Shown: one piece after another, positions 33,123 through 40,671 of the stretch
How positions within the stretch are numbered: position 1 is the stretch's first letter
Layout of the letters: every line of letters starts with the position of its first letter
From: Paraburkholderia sp.
GTDB taxonomy: Bacteria; Pseudomonadota; Gammaproteobacteria; Burkholderiales; Burkholderiaceae
Assembly: GCF_026225065.1 (NCBI RefSeq)
Contig: NZ_JAMFSB010000108.1
Coordinates: 1-43,317 of the forward strand
Direction: 5' to 3'
DNA: 43,317 nt
Notes under the pieces: generated by a model
Seen by the model: the letters and a program-made list of their open reading frames with translations, nothing else
Database searches by the model: none
Told to the model about the DNA's origin: nothing
Translations under genes and position numbers: made by a program

Positions 33123-33866
33123 TTTTGTGTTTCCGAAGCCCCGAATTGCTATGTCGGCTTTTTTGCGCCGTTATGCTTTTTGTACCCTCGCCGGACACTG
33201 ATGACCTCCGGCGACATTTACGACTTGAAACGTGTCCTGACTGTTTGATACAAGGTGTTACAACTCGTAACACCTTGGAAGCAATTGTATGAAGTGCATT
33301 TCAGGAAATCAATACCTTCTCAAAAAAATATCTCACAAAAATACAACAATTTTCGGTAACTCTTTCACGGAGCCGTAATAGAGGCGGCAGCGAGGGTTCC
33401 GGAGCGTGTGCAAATCGTGTCTGAGCCGCCACAGGCCTTGCAGAATGGGGCTTGTCGGAATGGTCTGAGGAAATTCGTTTGAATCTCGGTAATAACGCTA
33501 ATAAGTGCTTCAAACGGAAAGCTAAAAGAAAGAAATGGGCAAAATGCAGTAATAACTACTTGCCACAACGAAGTTTGGGGGACAAAAGAGGATGTAACAC
33601 ATTGCGGGTGACCCAGTTACAAACTCGGCGGCAAATGTAACGTGTGGGTGGAGAGAGTTACCGGCTCCGCCCGAACGTTCGGTCGGAGGCATCGGCAGCG
33701 AGATTCCGCTGGATCCCACCGAGCGCGGTCGGGTGTTGTAAAAGTTAGACAGATGGCGAAGCGGCGATCGGCCCGACAGCCTCAGAATCTGCCTGACACC
33801 AGGCCGATATTGGTCAAATCGATAAGACAAATCGACGTTACAACTACCCACGGGTGGCCCGTGGCC
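33123..33866. promoter_or_regulatory. Long gene-free regulatory region upstream of flhDC
   Basis: About 740 bp without a convincing gene, placed between flhD and the end of the GNAT gene. The part around 33281-33560 is clearly AT-richer than its surroundings. Eight copies of GTAAC or its complement GTTAC occur between 33257 and 33841 (near 33257, 33267, 33356, 33594, 33616, 33637, 33657 and 33837). A perfect 27-bp inverted repeat lies at 33251-33277. Short frames in the region have TTG starts or no family features. This is probably the flhDC control region with several regulator sites. Confidence 0.6.
33251..33277. promoter_or_regulatory. Perfect 11-bp inverted repeat upstream of flhD
   Basis: Arms CAAGGTGTTAC / GTAACACCTTG with a 5-base spacer (AACTC), 129-155 bases upstream of the flhD start. 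Its size suits a dimeric regulator. No T-run follows on either side, so a terminator is less likely. Confidence 0.55.
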
Positions 33867-34394
33867 TCAGATGAGGCGCGCCATCAGGTCGGCATCGTGA
33901 AATACCCCGTCGATGCGGAGCGCGTCGACTTCCCGGCCGTAACAGCGAAATCCGAGCGATTCATATAGATGGCGCGCCGCTTCGTTCTGTTTTGTAACAA
34001 CGAGCTGGATTTGCCGTAGGCCCTCGATCCACTCGCTGCGCGCGAGCAAGTCGTTCAGCAGCGCACGCCCGACGCCGCGACCGGCGGCTTCGGGCGCGAC
34101 ATACATGCCGACCACCACCGCCTTGTGGCGCTCCTTGACCCGCGGCTCACGTCTGAGTCCGACCGTGCCGATCAACCCGAGGTCCTGCGCGGCGAATGCG
34201 CCGAGTATGAAATTGCCCTCGGCTGCTTGATCGCCTTGCAGGATGGCCTCGTATTGCGCCGGGCCTTTCTCGAGCGCCTCCTGATGGCTCGTTCCGAACG
34301 CCTCCGGGTGCGCCTGCAGACCGCGCAGACGTAACTGGAAGAAAGCGTCGAGATCGGCGAGGTTGAGTTGCCGGATCAGCGGGGCGTGCTCCAT
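33867..34394 (-). CDS. GNAT-family N-acetyltransferase
   Basis: A 175-aa acetyl-CoA-dependent acetyltransferase. Motif A is clear at about residues 94-115 (VVVGMYVAPEAAGRGVGRALL, with the pyrophosphate-binding RGVGRA), and the later block LVVTKQNEAARHLYESLGFRCYG is the usual motif B. Start 34394 has GGAG 8 bases upstream; an upstream extension is unlikely. It is on the same strand as the XRE regulator gene and follows it by 82 bases, so the two could share a transcript. The substrate (small molecule or protein) cannot be predicted. Confidence 0.88.
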   Translation of the reverse strand: MEHAPLIRQLNLADLDAFFQLRLRGLQAHPEAFGTSHQEALEKGPAQYEAILQGDQAAEGNFILGAFAAQDLGLIGTVGLRREPRVKERHKAVVVGMYVAPEAAGRGVGRALLNDLLARSEWIEGLRQIQLVVTKQNEAARHLYESLGFRCYGREVDALRIDGVFHDADLMARLI

Positions 34395-34476
34395 GCGTGT
34401 TTCTCCGTGCGGGTGGGACTTGAGTGGGCTTCGCATGGTAGCCGTACGACCGCCCACAGGAGGCGAGCTTCAGGAG

Positions 34477-35364
34477 TTACTTGTGGCGTCCTTCGATGCC
34501 GCTATGGCCCGGACCTTCTGCCGAATCTTCTGCGTATGCGCGCAAGGCCACGGCGGTCTGTGGATCGGCAGGAAAGAAGGCCTCGATCGCGAGCTCGGAG
34601 AGCGTGACATCCACCGGCGTCCCGAACACGGTCGTGGTGCTGAAGAACGACAGCACGCCAAGCGGCGTGCGCAGGCGCAGCGGTATGGCGATCTGATTGA
34701 GGGTGGCGTTGCTGTCCTCTGCCGCGCCTTCCGCGCCCGGGGGCGTGGGATAGGCGGCAAGTTCGTCACGCAGTGCCGCGAGCGTTTCGTCGGCACTGAC
34801 GTCGATCTGCCGCTGCAACCGCGCCAGCACATGCGTGCGCCACGCGTGCCAGTTAACAATAGAGGAGGCGATACCGTCTGGATGGAGACTGAGGCGCAGG
34901 GCGTTGACGGGCGGCGCCAGCAGGGCTTCGCTCGCTGCGCCGACCAGCGGCGCGAGCGAGCGGTTGGCGGCGACGATGGTCCAATGCCGGTCGATTGCGA
35001 GCGCCGGATAGGGTTCGTGTCCCTTCAGGACCAGTTCCACCGCTTCACGTGCGGCCGTCAGTTGCGGGTCGGTCAATGGACGCTCGCGAAACAGCGGCGC
35101 GTAGCCGGCCGCCATCAGCAGCATGTTACGGGCGCGCAGCGGGACGTCGAGGCGCTCGGCGAGGTGCATCACCATTTCGCGGCTCGGCAGGGCGCGGCCC
35201 GATTCGACGAAGCTCAGATGACGGGTCGAGATGTCGGCTTCCGCGGCGAGTAGCAGCTGGCTCATGCGGCGCCGCTGCCGCCAGTCGCGCAACAGTTCGC
35301 CGACTGTGCGGCTGGCCGACGATGGGCCCGATGGGCCGGCTTGGGGGAGGGAGAGAGTGCTCAT
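34477..35364 (-). CDS. XRE-family regulator with MmyB-like ligand-binding domain
   Basis: A 295-aa transcription factor. An XRE helix-turn-helix spans about residues 22-77 (RQRRRMSQLLLAAEADISTRHLSFVESGRALPSREMV). It is followed by a domain that looks like the MmyB-type ligand-binding domain (ALAIDRHWTIVAANRSLAPLVG and GVLSFFSTTTVFGTPVDVTLSELAIEAFFPAD), as in many regulators next to small oxidoreductase or SnoaL/NTF2 genes. No ribosome site precedes the ATG, but a TATGAT box ends 6 bases before it, which suggests a leaderless mRNA. A perfect 15-bp palindrome lies just upstream, toward the divergent NTF2-like gene, and is its probable operator. Confidence 0.87.
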   Translation of the reverse strand: MSTLSLPQAGPSGPSSASRTVGELLRDWRQRRRMSQLLLAAEADISTRHLSFVESGRALPSREMVMHLAERLDVPLRARNMLLMAAGYAPLFRERPLTDPQLTAAREAVELVLKGHEPYPALAIDRHWTIVAANRSLAPLVGAASEALLAPPVNALRLSLHPDGIASSIVNWHAWRTHVLARLQRQIDVSADETLAALRDELAAYPTPPGAEGAAEDSNATLNQIAIPLRLRTPLGVLSFFSTTTVFGTPVDVTLSELAIEAFFPADPQTAVALRAYAEDSAEGPGHSGIEGRHK

Positions 35365-35370
35365 GAGGCA

Positions 35371-35376
35371 ATCATA
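35371..35376 (-). promoter_or_regulatory. -10 box for a probable leaderless XRE transcript
   Basis: TATGAT on the minus strand, ending 6 bases before the XRE start codon, so transcription would begin at or next to the ATG. No good -35 hexamer is seen; the palindrome at 35399-35413 occupies that area. It lies inside an 8-bp inverted repeat AGGCAATC / GATTGCCT at 35366-35399. Confidence 0.4.
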
Positions 35377-35398
35377 GCCAGGACGGGGAGGGATTGCC

Positions 35399-35413
35399 TT
35401 ACCTCCCAGGTAA
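35399..35413. promoter_or_regulatory. Perfect 15-bp palindromic operator candidate for the XRE regulator
   Basis: TTACCT-CCC-AGGTAA in the divergent gap between the XRE gene and the NTF2-like gene. It sits about 23 bp upstream of the XRE -10 box and 101 bp upstream of the NTF2-like start. Position and symmetry suggest autoregulation and control of the divergent gene. Confidence 0.6.
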
Positions 35414-35514
35414 TCGACTCACCGCACCCCATCGCCGATCCTTCAGTCCGAGCCCGCCCCAAACGCGCTGTTTGCCAGGCGTCGCGCTCAGCCAAGCTAC
35501 TGAAGGAGTCTGTG

Positions 35515-35883
35515 ATGAACGCACATACCGATCTGATCGACCGCTATTTCGCGGCGTGGAATGAAACGGACGCAGGCAGCCGCCGCGAACTGATCGCCGC
35601 GACCTGGAGCACGGATGCCGCGTATCTGGATCCGCTGCTCGCTGGCAACGGTCATGACGGAATCGACGCGATGATTCGCGCCGTCCATGAACGATTTCCG
35701 CGCCACACCTTCCGCCGCACCACGGATGTCGATGGCTTCACAAACCGTCTGCGTTTTTCGTGGGAGCTGACCATGCCCGATGGCACGCCGATCGTCAAGG
35801 GTTCGGACTTTGGCGTGGTCGATCCGGCCGGACGGCTGCAGGCCGTGACCGGTTTTCTCGACGCCACGCCAGGCGCCGCCTGA
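35515..35883 (+). CDS. NTF2/SnoaL-like protein
   Basis: A 122-aa protein of the NTF2-like fold: an N-terminal helix (DLIDRYFAAWNETD), a second helical part ending in YLDPLLAGNGHDGI, then beta strands (HTFRRTTDVDG, RLRFSWELTMPDG, KGSDFGVVDPAGRLQAVTGF). Such cone-shaped proteins are small isomerases, hydrolases or binding proteins. AAGGAG precedes the ATG. It is divergent from the XRE/MmyB-type regulator with a palindrome between, a common pairing in proteobacteria. No catalytic residue can be fixed with confidence. Confidence 0.85.
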   Translation: MNAHTDLIDRYFAAWNETDAGSRRELIAATWSTDAAYLDPLLAGNGHDGIDAMIRAVHERFPRHTFRRTTDVDGFTNRLRFSWELTMPDGTPIVKGSDFGVVDPAGRLQAVTGFLDATPGAA

Positions 35884-35930
35884 GGCCAATCAAAGTCAAC
35901 TGAGGGCAACCGAGGCCAACCCAGGCCTCC
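35881..35930 (+). repeat. Degenerate 10-base tandem repeat after the NTF2-like gene
   Basis: Five consecutive 10-base units of related sequence, TGAGGCCAAT, CAAAGTCAAC, TGAGGGCAAC, CGAGGCCAAC and CCAGGCCTCC, beginning at the stop codon. The consensus is about YGAGGCCAAC, and the second and last units are weak. It may be slippage-derived or chance. Confidence 0.4.
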
Positions 35931-35956
35931 ACCTTCCCACTTTCAAGGAGATCATC

Positions 35957-36238
35957 ATGCGCGAGCATCGTGCCGCAGGGTTTGCGGTGACACTCGCGTT
36001 CGAACGGGTGCTCGGCACCCTCGACGCAGTCAGCACCGCCATTGCCGGCTTCGCGCTATTGGCCGGCGCGCGGGCGTTCACCTTCACCGCATTGCTGGCA
36101 TGGCGCGAGCCGGTGCTGGGCGGTGCGGGTCTGATGTTGCTGGGACTGGTGGGCTGGCTGCGCTGGTTTAGCAGTCAAAGAAGAGTGGCCGGGCTGGAAG
36201 GCACGAAGCCCTGCTCGGGGTCGCCGGCTTCACGATAA
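35957..36238 (+). CDS. Small membrane protein of unknown function
   Basis: A 93-aa protein with two hydrophobic segments (about 18-48 and 52-70) and a short polar, basic C-terminus. I do not recognise the family. A strong ribosome site (CAAGGAG) lies 6-7 bases before the ATG. It follows the NTF2-like gene by 73 bases on the same strand and may be in its transcript. Confidence 0.65.
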   Translation: MREHRAAGFAVTLAFERVLGTLDAVSTAIAGFALLAGARAFTFTALLAWREPVLGGAGLMLLGLVGWLRWFSSQRRVAGLEGTKPCSGSPASR

Positions 36239-36374
36239 AATGACTGACCGTTTGCCCACCGCACGCGACTGGCTTCTGTGGACGAGCGTTCGCGCGGATC
36301 AGCCTGCCTCGTCGCCACCCGGCGCAGGTGTTCCTGATCGAGCGGCGAAACGATCATAAATAGAGGGGGAGTAA

Positions 36375-36704
36375 ATGATACGGGGTTGTGTAGTGATGTT
36401 GATCGCCGCGGCACTTGCCGTGCTCGGCGGTTGCGGCAACAAGGAAGGTGACGAGTTCGTCGGTAAGTGGCAGAGCACCAAGGGCCGCGAAAGCGTCGAG
36501 ATCAGCCGCAATGACGACGGCTTTGTCATCGCCAACACCAGTGGCGGCAGCGTAAGGCCTGGGGTGGCATCTGCCGTATATCGGGACGGCGTGCTGGAGG
36601 TCGAATCGACGGGCCGCATTGAAAGCATCCCCTACGACAAGCAACACGACACGATTATCTTGCCGACCATGACCGGCTCGGCGACGTTCAGCCGGGTCAA
36701 GTGA
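36375..36704 (+). CDS. Small predicted lipoprotein
   Basis: A 109-aa protein with a lipoprotein signal: a short basic start, hydrophobic core and lipobox L-G-G-C with Cys20. The mature part is a compact beta-rich domain (KWQSTKGRESVEISRNDDGFVIANTSGG...YRDGVLEVESTGRIESIPYDKQHDTIIL) that resembles small lipocalin-like proteins measuring deviation from an expected spectrum of binding; no named family is recognised. The start has a GGGGG-type ribosome site at a usual distance. Function unknown, location likely the outer membrane because the residue after Cys is Gly and not Asp. Confidence 0.72.
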   Translation: MIRGCVVMLIAAALAVLGGCGNKEGDEFVGKWQSTKGRESVEISRNDDGFVIANTSGGSVRPGVASAVYRDGVLEVESTGRIESIPYDKQHDTIILPTMTGSATFSRVK

Positions 36705-36780
36705 GGTTTCGCGGCGCATAGTGCCTATCAGACCGCCGCCGCACGGCATCCGGGCGGCACCTGCTAACATGTGACTCGCC

Positions 36781-36804
36781 GCGTCGGACGATACGTCCGG
36801 ACGC
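36781..36804. promoter_or_regulatory. Hairpin in front of the ctaG-type gene
   Basis: Ten-base-pair stem GCGTCGGACG / CGTCC-(G)-GACGC with a 3-base loop (ATA) and one bulged G, ending 28 bases before the ATG. It could end transcription from the lipoprotein gene or act in the leader of the next mRNA; no T-run. Confidence 0.4.
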
Positions 36805-36832
36805 GCAACTTGCCGTCACCGTCGAATCCGCC

Positions 36833-37702
36833 ATGTCGCTCATTAGTCTGCTTGATCCGTGGGAGCCGTCGTTTGTGCTCGTCGCCGTGTTCGTTGCCGT
36901 CGCGGCGCTGTTTGCGCGCGGTTCGCGCCACATCCGCGTCAGCTTTGCCCGGCGTGCGGCATTCTGGATCGGGCTCGTGCTGTTCTATATTGCGCTGCAC
37001 ACACGCCTCGATTACTACGCCGAGCATCAGTTCTTCGTGCACCGGCTCCAGCATCTGGTGCTGCATCACCTCGCTCCCCTGATCCTGATGGCTTCGTACC
37101 CGGGCAGTGTGCTGCGCGCTGGTTTACCGCTGCGCTGGCGCAGCGCGCTGCGGCGTTGGCAACGCCTGAGGCCCGTGCGGATCGTTGCCGCCGTGGCGTT
37201 CAATCCAGCCTTTATCTCCATCGTTTTCGTTGTGTCCGTGGTGTTCTGGTTGATTCCGTCCGTCCAGTTCGTCGCAATGCTCGACTGGCGCATCTACACG
37301 TTCATGAACTGGTCGGTCGCGGTGAGCGGCCTGCTGTACTGGTGGATGCTGCTCGATCACCGGCCGAGTCCGCCGAGCCGCACGCGTCCAGGCCTGCGGG
37401 TGCTGTCTCCGGTGATCACCATGACGCCGCAGATCCTGGTGGGCGCCATCATCACCTTTTCCTCGCAGGATCTTTATCCGGTGTTCACGCTGTGCGGCCG
37501 CGCGTTCACGTCGGTGCCGCCCGCGCTCGATCAAAGCCTCGGCGGCCTCATCATGTGGGTGCCCGCTGGGGTGCTCGAAGCGATCGGCGCGCTGATGGCG
37601 CTGCGCCACGTGATGCGTCTGTCCACCTTGCCGTCGCGCGTGCCGCCGAAGGCGAGACGGGGTGCGGCAAGGACGAAGCCGGCGCTGCAGGCGGGAAGCT
37701 GA
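36833..37702 (+). CDS. ctaG: CtaG-type cytochrome c oxidase assembly factor (caa3 family)
   Basis: A 289-aa inner-membrane protein with about seven helices, like the CtaG_caa3 family needed for formation of active caa3-type oxidase, probably in copper delivery. It differs from Cox11-type CtaG. His residues cluster in LHTRLDYYAEHQFFVHRLQHLVLHHLAPLIL (about 55-85), typical of the family and probable metal ligands. The TMTPQILVGAIITF and LGGLIMWVPAG blocks near the end are also characteristic. Start at 36833 fits the first helix. No oxidase subunit gene is adjacent, so it stands outside a cox operon. Confidence 0.85.
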   Translation: MSLISLLDPWEPSFVLVAVFVAVAALFARGSRHIRVSFARRAAFWIGLVLFYIALHTRLDYYAEHQFFVHRLQHLVLHHLAPLILMASYPGSVLRAGLPLRWRSALRRWQRLRPVRIVAAVAFNPAFISIVFVVSVVFWLIPSVQFVAMLDWRIYTFMNWSVAVSGLLYWWMLLDHRPSPPSRTRPGLRVLSPVITMTPQILVGAIITFSSQDLYPVFTLCGRAFTSVPPALDQSLGGLIMWVPAGVLEAIGALMALRHVMRLSTLPSRVPPKARRGAARTKPALQAGS

Positions 37703-37796
37703 ACAGTCCGTTTCGGCTGCCGTGCACAACCGGGACTTCTTGCTGGGCTTCACGGTAGCCTGATCCCGTACAGTTTGAACTGAACAAGGACATGTC

Positions 37797-38969
37797 GTGC
37801 TCGAAGAACGATGCGATGTCGTAGTGGTAGGGCTCGGCGCCATGGGCGCGGCCACGCTTTATCAACTGGCGAAGGCTGGCGCGAAAGCGATTGGCATAGA
37901 CCGATATGCTCCACCGCATGACCAGGGATCGAGTCACGGAGACACTCGCATTACCCGGCTGGCCGTTGGAGAAGGCGCCGAGTACGTGCCGTTGGTGCGC
38001 AGGTCCCAGCAAATCTGGCGCGAACTGGAAGCGCGCGACGGCGACGCGCTTTTCGAGCAATGCGGGGTCCTCGTCATGACCTCGAGCGGGACACGCACAT
38101 CGCATCATGGCGCGGCTGATTTCACGGCGCGCACCATCGAGCTGGCACGTACCTATGGCATCGCTCACGAGGTCCTCACGGCCGAACAGCTCCGGGGGCG
38201 TTTCCCGCAATTTGCGCCGCTTCGCGATGACGCGATCGCGTACTACGAACCGGAAGGGGGCTTTGTGCGTCCCGAGCGGTGTATCGCTGCGCAACTGAAA
38301 GCGGCGCGAGAACTCGGGGCCGCAGTGATCGCCGGTGCACCGGTTTCCACTGTGGAGTCGGCGAGCAATGTGGTCCGGGTCAGGGCGGGTGATCGGACGG
38401 TGGTGGCGGACAAAGTCGTCGTCTGCGCCGGCATGTGGTCGGCTGAACTGTTGGGCGAGCCGTTTAAAAGCTTGCTGAGGGTGTGCAGGCAACAGCTCTT
38501 CTGGTTCAAGCTTGAAGAGCCCGTGATTTTTCCTGAAGTCTCGCCGAGCTTCATTCTCTCGCACGGTCCTTTGGAAACGGATTGGTGTTATGGCTTTCCG
38601 CCCATTCCCGGTGAAGGCAGCATGAAGATCGCGGCGGAGCAATACACGGCGCAGAGCTTGCCCAATTCGCTTGATCGCACAGTATCCGACGCCGATGTGG
38701 CGGCCATGTTCCGCACGCATGTCGCAGGCAAGATCGCCGGCGTGACCGCGGAACGGGTCAAGGCGAGTGTCTGCACCTACACCGTGACGCCTGACTACGG
38801 TTTCATCATCGATGATCACCCTGCGCTCAAGAACGTCACCGTGGTTTCGGCCTGTTCGGGTCACGGCTTCAAGCATTCGGCGGCGATCGGCGAGGCGGTG
38901 GCGCAGCGCGCTCTCAGCGGAAGCAGCCAGATTGACCTTTCGGCCTTTTCGTTAAGCCGTTTTTCCTGA
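37797..38969 (+). CDS. FAD-dependent oxidoreductase, monomeric sarcosine oxidase / N-methyltryptophan oxidase type
   Basis: A 390-aa amine-oxidising flavoenzyme. The dinucleotide motif GLGAMG is at 12-17, followed by SSHGDTRITR (45-54), diagnostic for the MSOX/SolA group. Cys326 in ASVCTYTVTPDYGFIIDDH corresponds to the Cys that carries covalent FAD in this group, and ACSGHGFKHS near the end is the last FAD contact. The start is GTG at 37797 with AAGGA six bases upstream; the ATG five bases earlier is out of frame and soon stops. It likely oxidises an N-methyl amino acid. The last 18 bases overlap the end of the convergent phospholipase D gene. Confidence 0.9.
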   Translation: MLEERCDVVVVGLGAMGAATLYQLAKAGAKAIGIDRYAPPHDQGSSHGDTRITRLAVGEGAEYVPLVRRSQQIWRELEARDGDALFEQCGVLVMTSSGTRTSHHGAADFTARTIELARTYGIAHEVLTAEQLRGRFPQFAPLRDDAIAYYEPEGGFVRPERCIAAQLKAARELGAAVIAGAPVSTVESASNVVRVRAGDRTVVADKVVVCAGMWSAELLGEPFKSLLRVCRQQLFWFKLEEPVIFPEVSPSFILSHGPLETDWCYGFPPIPGEGSMKIAAEQYTAQSLPNSLDRTVSDADVAAMFRTHVAGKIAGVTAERVKASVCTYTVTPDYGFIIDDHPALKNVTVVSACSGHGFKHSAAIGEAVAQRALSGSSQIDLSAFSLSRFS

Positions 38970-40406
38970 GGCAGGCGCAAGGCCGCTGTCTGGCTCGTGC
39001 GTTTTACCGTAGGCTTGCGGGCTCAGACTGCAGGCGATACCGCCGCCCCAATCATCATTGCCGTCCCGCCAGCGATTATCGTTTCGGCGTGCGATGCTTT
39101 GATATAGTTGAACGGCTGAGCGATCGTCCAGATCGCTTGTGTCCTGGCCCAGATGTTCGAGAAAAAGCTGACAGCGTAGCGCCTTTGCTGCGTCGGCGTC
39201 CCAGACACTCGCGTTCATTTCGCTATGGCCGTACAGCGAATTCGCATGAAGGTTGCACGATCCGATGGTGGCCCATGCGTCGTCGATCAGCATGAGCTTG
39301 GCATGGACGTAGACGTAACGTCGGCCATCGGCTTCCGTTGGCCCTGCGAGTGCGGCGAGCGTGAAATTTTCATAGCGGTCGAGTGCTTCGATCTGCTCGA
39401 AAAACGCCGTGCGTTCAGGATTCTTTCGCCACAGAGCCACATGTGGTTCAGGGTCTCCCGGGACCAGAAGAACCACGAATACCCCTCGTTTTAAGGCAGT
39501 TTCGAGTGCACCGGCAATGGCGGGCACCGGAAGCGCCTGATTTTCCAGGTAGATCGAGCGACGCGCGGCGTCGATGGCCAACAGATATTGATCGGTGATG
39601 GATCGCTCGCCGTTGGCGATGGGATAGGCTTCTTCAAGTCCGGGGGCTGCGTGCGCGTCGCGATAACATTCGGTGTGCACGTTGCGTTGAATCTGCACGG
39701 TGCTCGGGCCTTGCGCCTTCGATAAACGCGTTGGGAACGCGAGATTCGAGTGACCGTTAGGTCCATACACGCCAAGCGCCCCATTCCGCTCACTGGTTTC
39801 ATTCCAGCGCTGAACGAAGTTGTGATGCACATCGCTCGCGCATGGACCAGTGATCTCGACGTAGACGTCGTGGCGTTGTTCTCCGCCTGCGTGCCCAGGC
39901 TCGACGACTGCAAAAGTCGGGTTGATGCCGCCGACAAACGCGGTTTCCGACGACTCGCCCGCATCGATCAGCCAGCATTTCTGGTGGTGGCAATAGGCGG
40001 CGGGCGCGCGATCCCAGCGAGCGTTCAAACGCGAGTCCCGGGCGGCCAGCCAGTCGAAGTCCGCCTGCGTGCCTTCGAACGTCTGTCCGTATCCGCTGCT
40101 CGCGGGGTTGGGGCGCCAGAAAATCACCCGGACGTCGACGCCCCGCTGCGCTGCGGCGTCGAGCACATCGAACAGCGTGCCGCGGCCGTCCGGCATCTGA
40201 AAATGCTTCGCCACGAAGGTGACGGTGAGCCAGACACTGTGCTGGGCGTTTTCTACTGCGTCGCAGATGCGGCGAAACGCGGGGCCGCTGTCGACCAGCG
40301 GACGAACCCGGTTACCGGCCCGTCGCGGATAGGAACCCTGCGTGACGAACGGGATGGATGTCTGGCCGGGCTCGTTGTTTGTGGTCGGCTCGGAGTGGTG
40401 ATCCAT
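38952..40406 (-). CDS. Phospholipase D-superfamily protein (two HKD motifs)
   Basis: A 484-aa protein with two phospholipase D catalytic motifs: HQKCWLID with His141, Lys143 and Asp148, and HAKLMLID with His368, Lys370 and Asp375, each followed by a Gly/Asn-rich strand (GGINP, GSCNLHANS). No signal peptide or membrane helix is visible. The family covers phospholipases, cardiolipin synthases and type VI secretion effectors of the Tle5 kind; no secretion gene, VgrG or immunity gene lies nearby, so an intracellular lipid enzyme is equally possible. It overlaps the flavoenzyme gene tail to tail by 18 bases, and its start faces the GGDEF-EAL gene across 265 bp. Confidence 0.88.
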   Translation of the reverse strand: MDHHSEPTTNNEPGQTSIPFVTQGSYPRRAGNRVRPLVDSGPAFRRICDAVENAQHSVWLTVTFVAKHFQMPDGRGTLFDVLDAAAQRGVDVRVIFWRPNPASSGYGQTFEGTQADFDWLAARDSRLNARWDRAPAAYCHHQKCWLIDAGESSETAFVGGINPTFAVVEPGHAGGEQRHDVYVEITGPCASDVHHNFVQRWNETSERNGALGVYGPNGHSNLAFPTRLSKAQGPSTVQIQRNVHTECYRDAHAAPGLEEAYPIANGERSITDQYLLAIDAARRSIYLENQALPVPAIAGALETALKRGVFVVLLVPGDPEPHVALWRKNPERTAFFEQIEALDRYENFTLAALAGPTEADGRRYVYVHAKLMLIDDAWATIGSCNLHANSLYGHSEMNASVWDADAAKALRCQLFLEHLGQDTSDLDDRSAVQLYQSIARRNDNRWRDGNDDWGGGIACSLSPQAYGKTHEPDSGLAPASGKTA

Positions 40407-40671
40407 TGAAGGGTTCCAGGTGGAATTTGATGATCGTTAGAGACGCCGTTTCATTTTCGAGGAGGGGTAGCGCCAGCAAGCTTAAAAGAAAGTTATTCCG
40501 CGTTGTCAGGCGTTTTCTTTTCAGGCTCTTATGGCGTTTCGGGGCATTTCGCCTGTCTTTGCCCGAGCATTGCGCACCCGCTCAAAGGAGAATTAACCGG
40601 CTATTTGCGGTTTACGTAATAATTGCAGTGTAGCCTCCGTCGTTCCGCCAACCGTCAAAAATGCGCAGGTC

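Noticed and set aside
33452..33640. Lys-rich plus-strand frame in the flhDC upstream region
   Set aside because: TTG start, no ribosome site, no family features; the Lys/Asn content reflects the AT-rich DNA.
37551..38876. 441-codon minus-strand frame opposite the flavoenzyme gene
   Set aside because: Arg/His-rich shadow without domains; the plus-strand enzyme is intact and fully explains the region.
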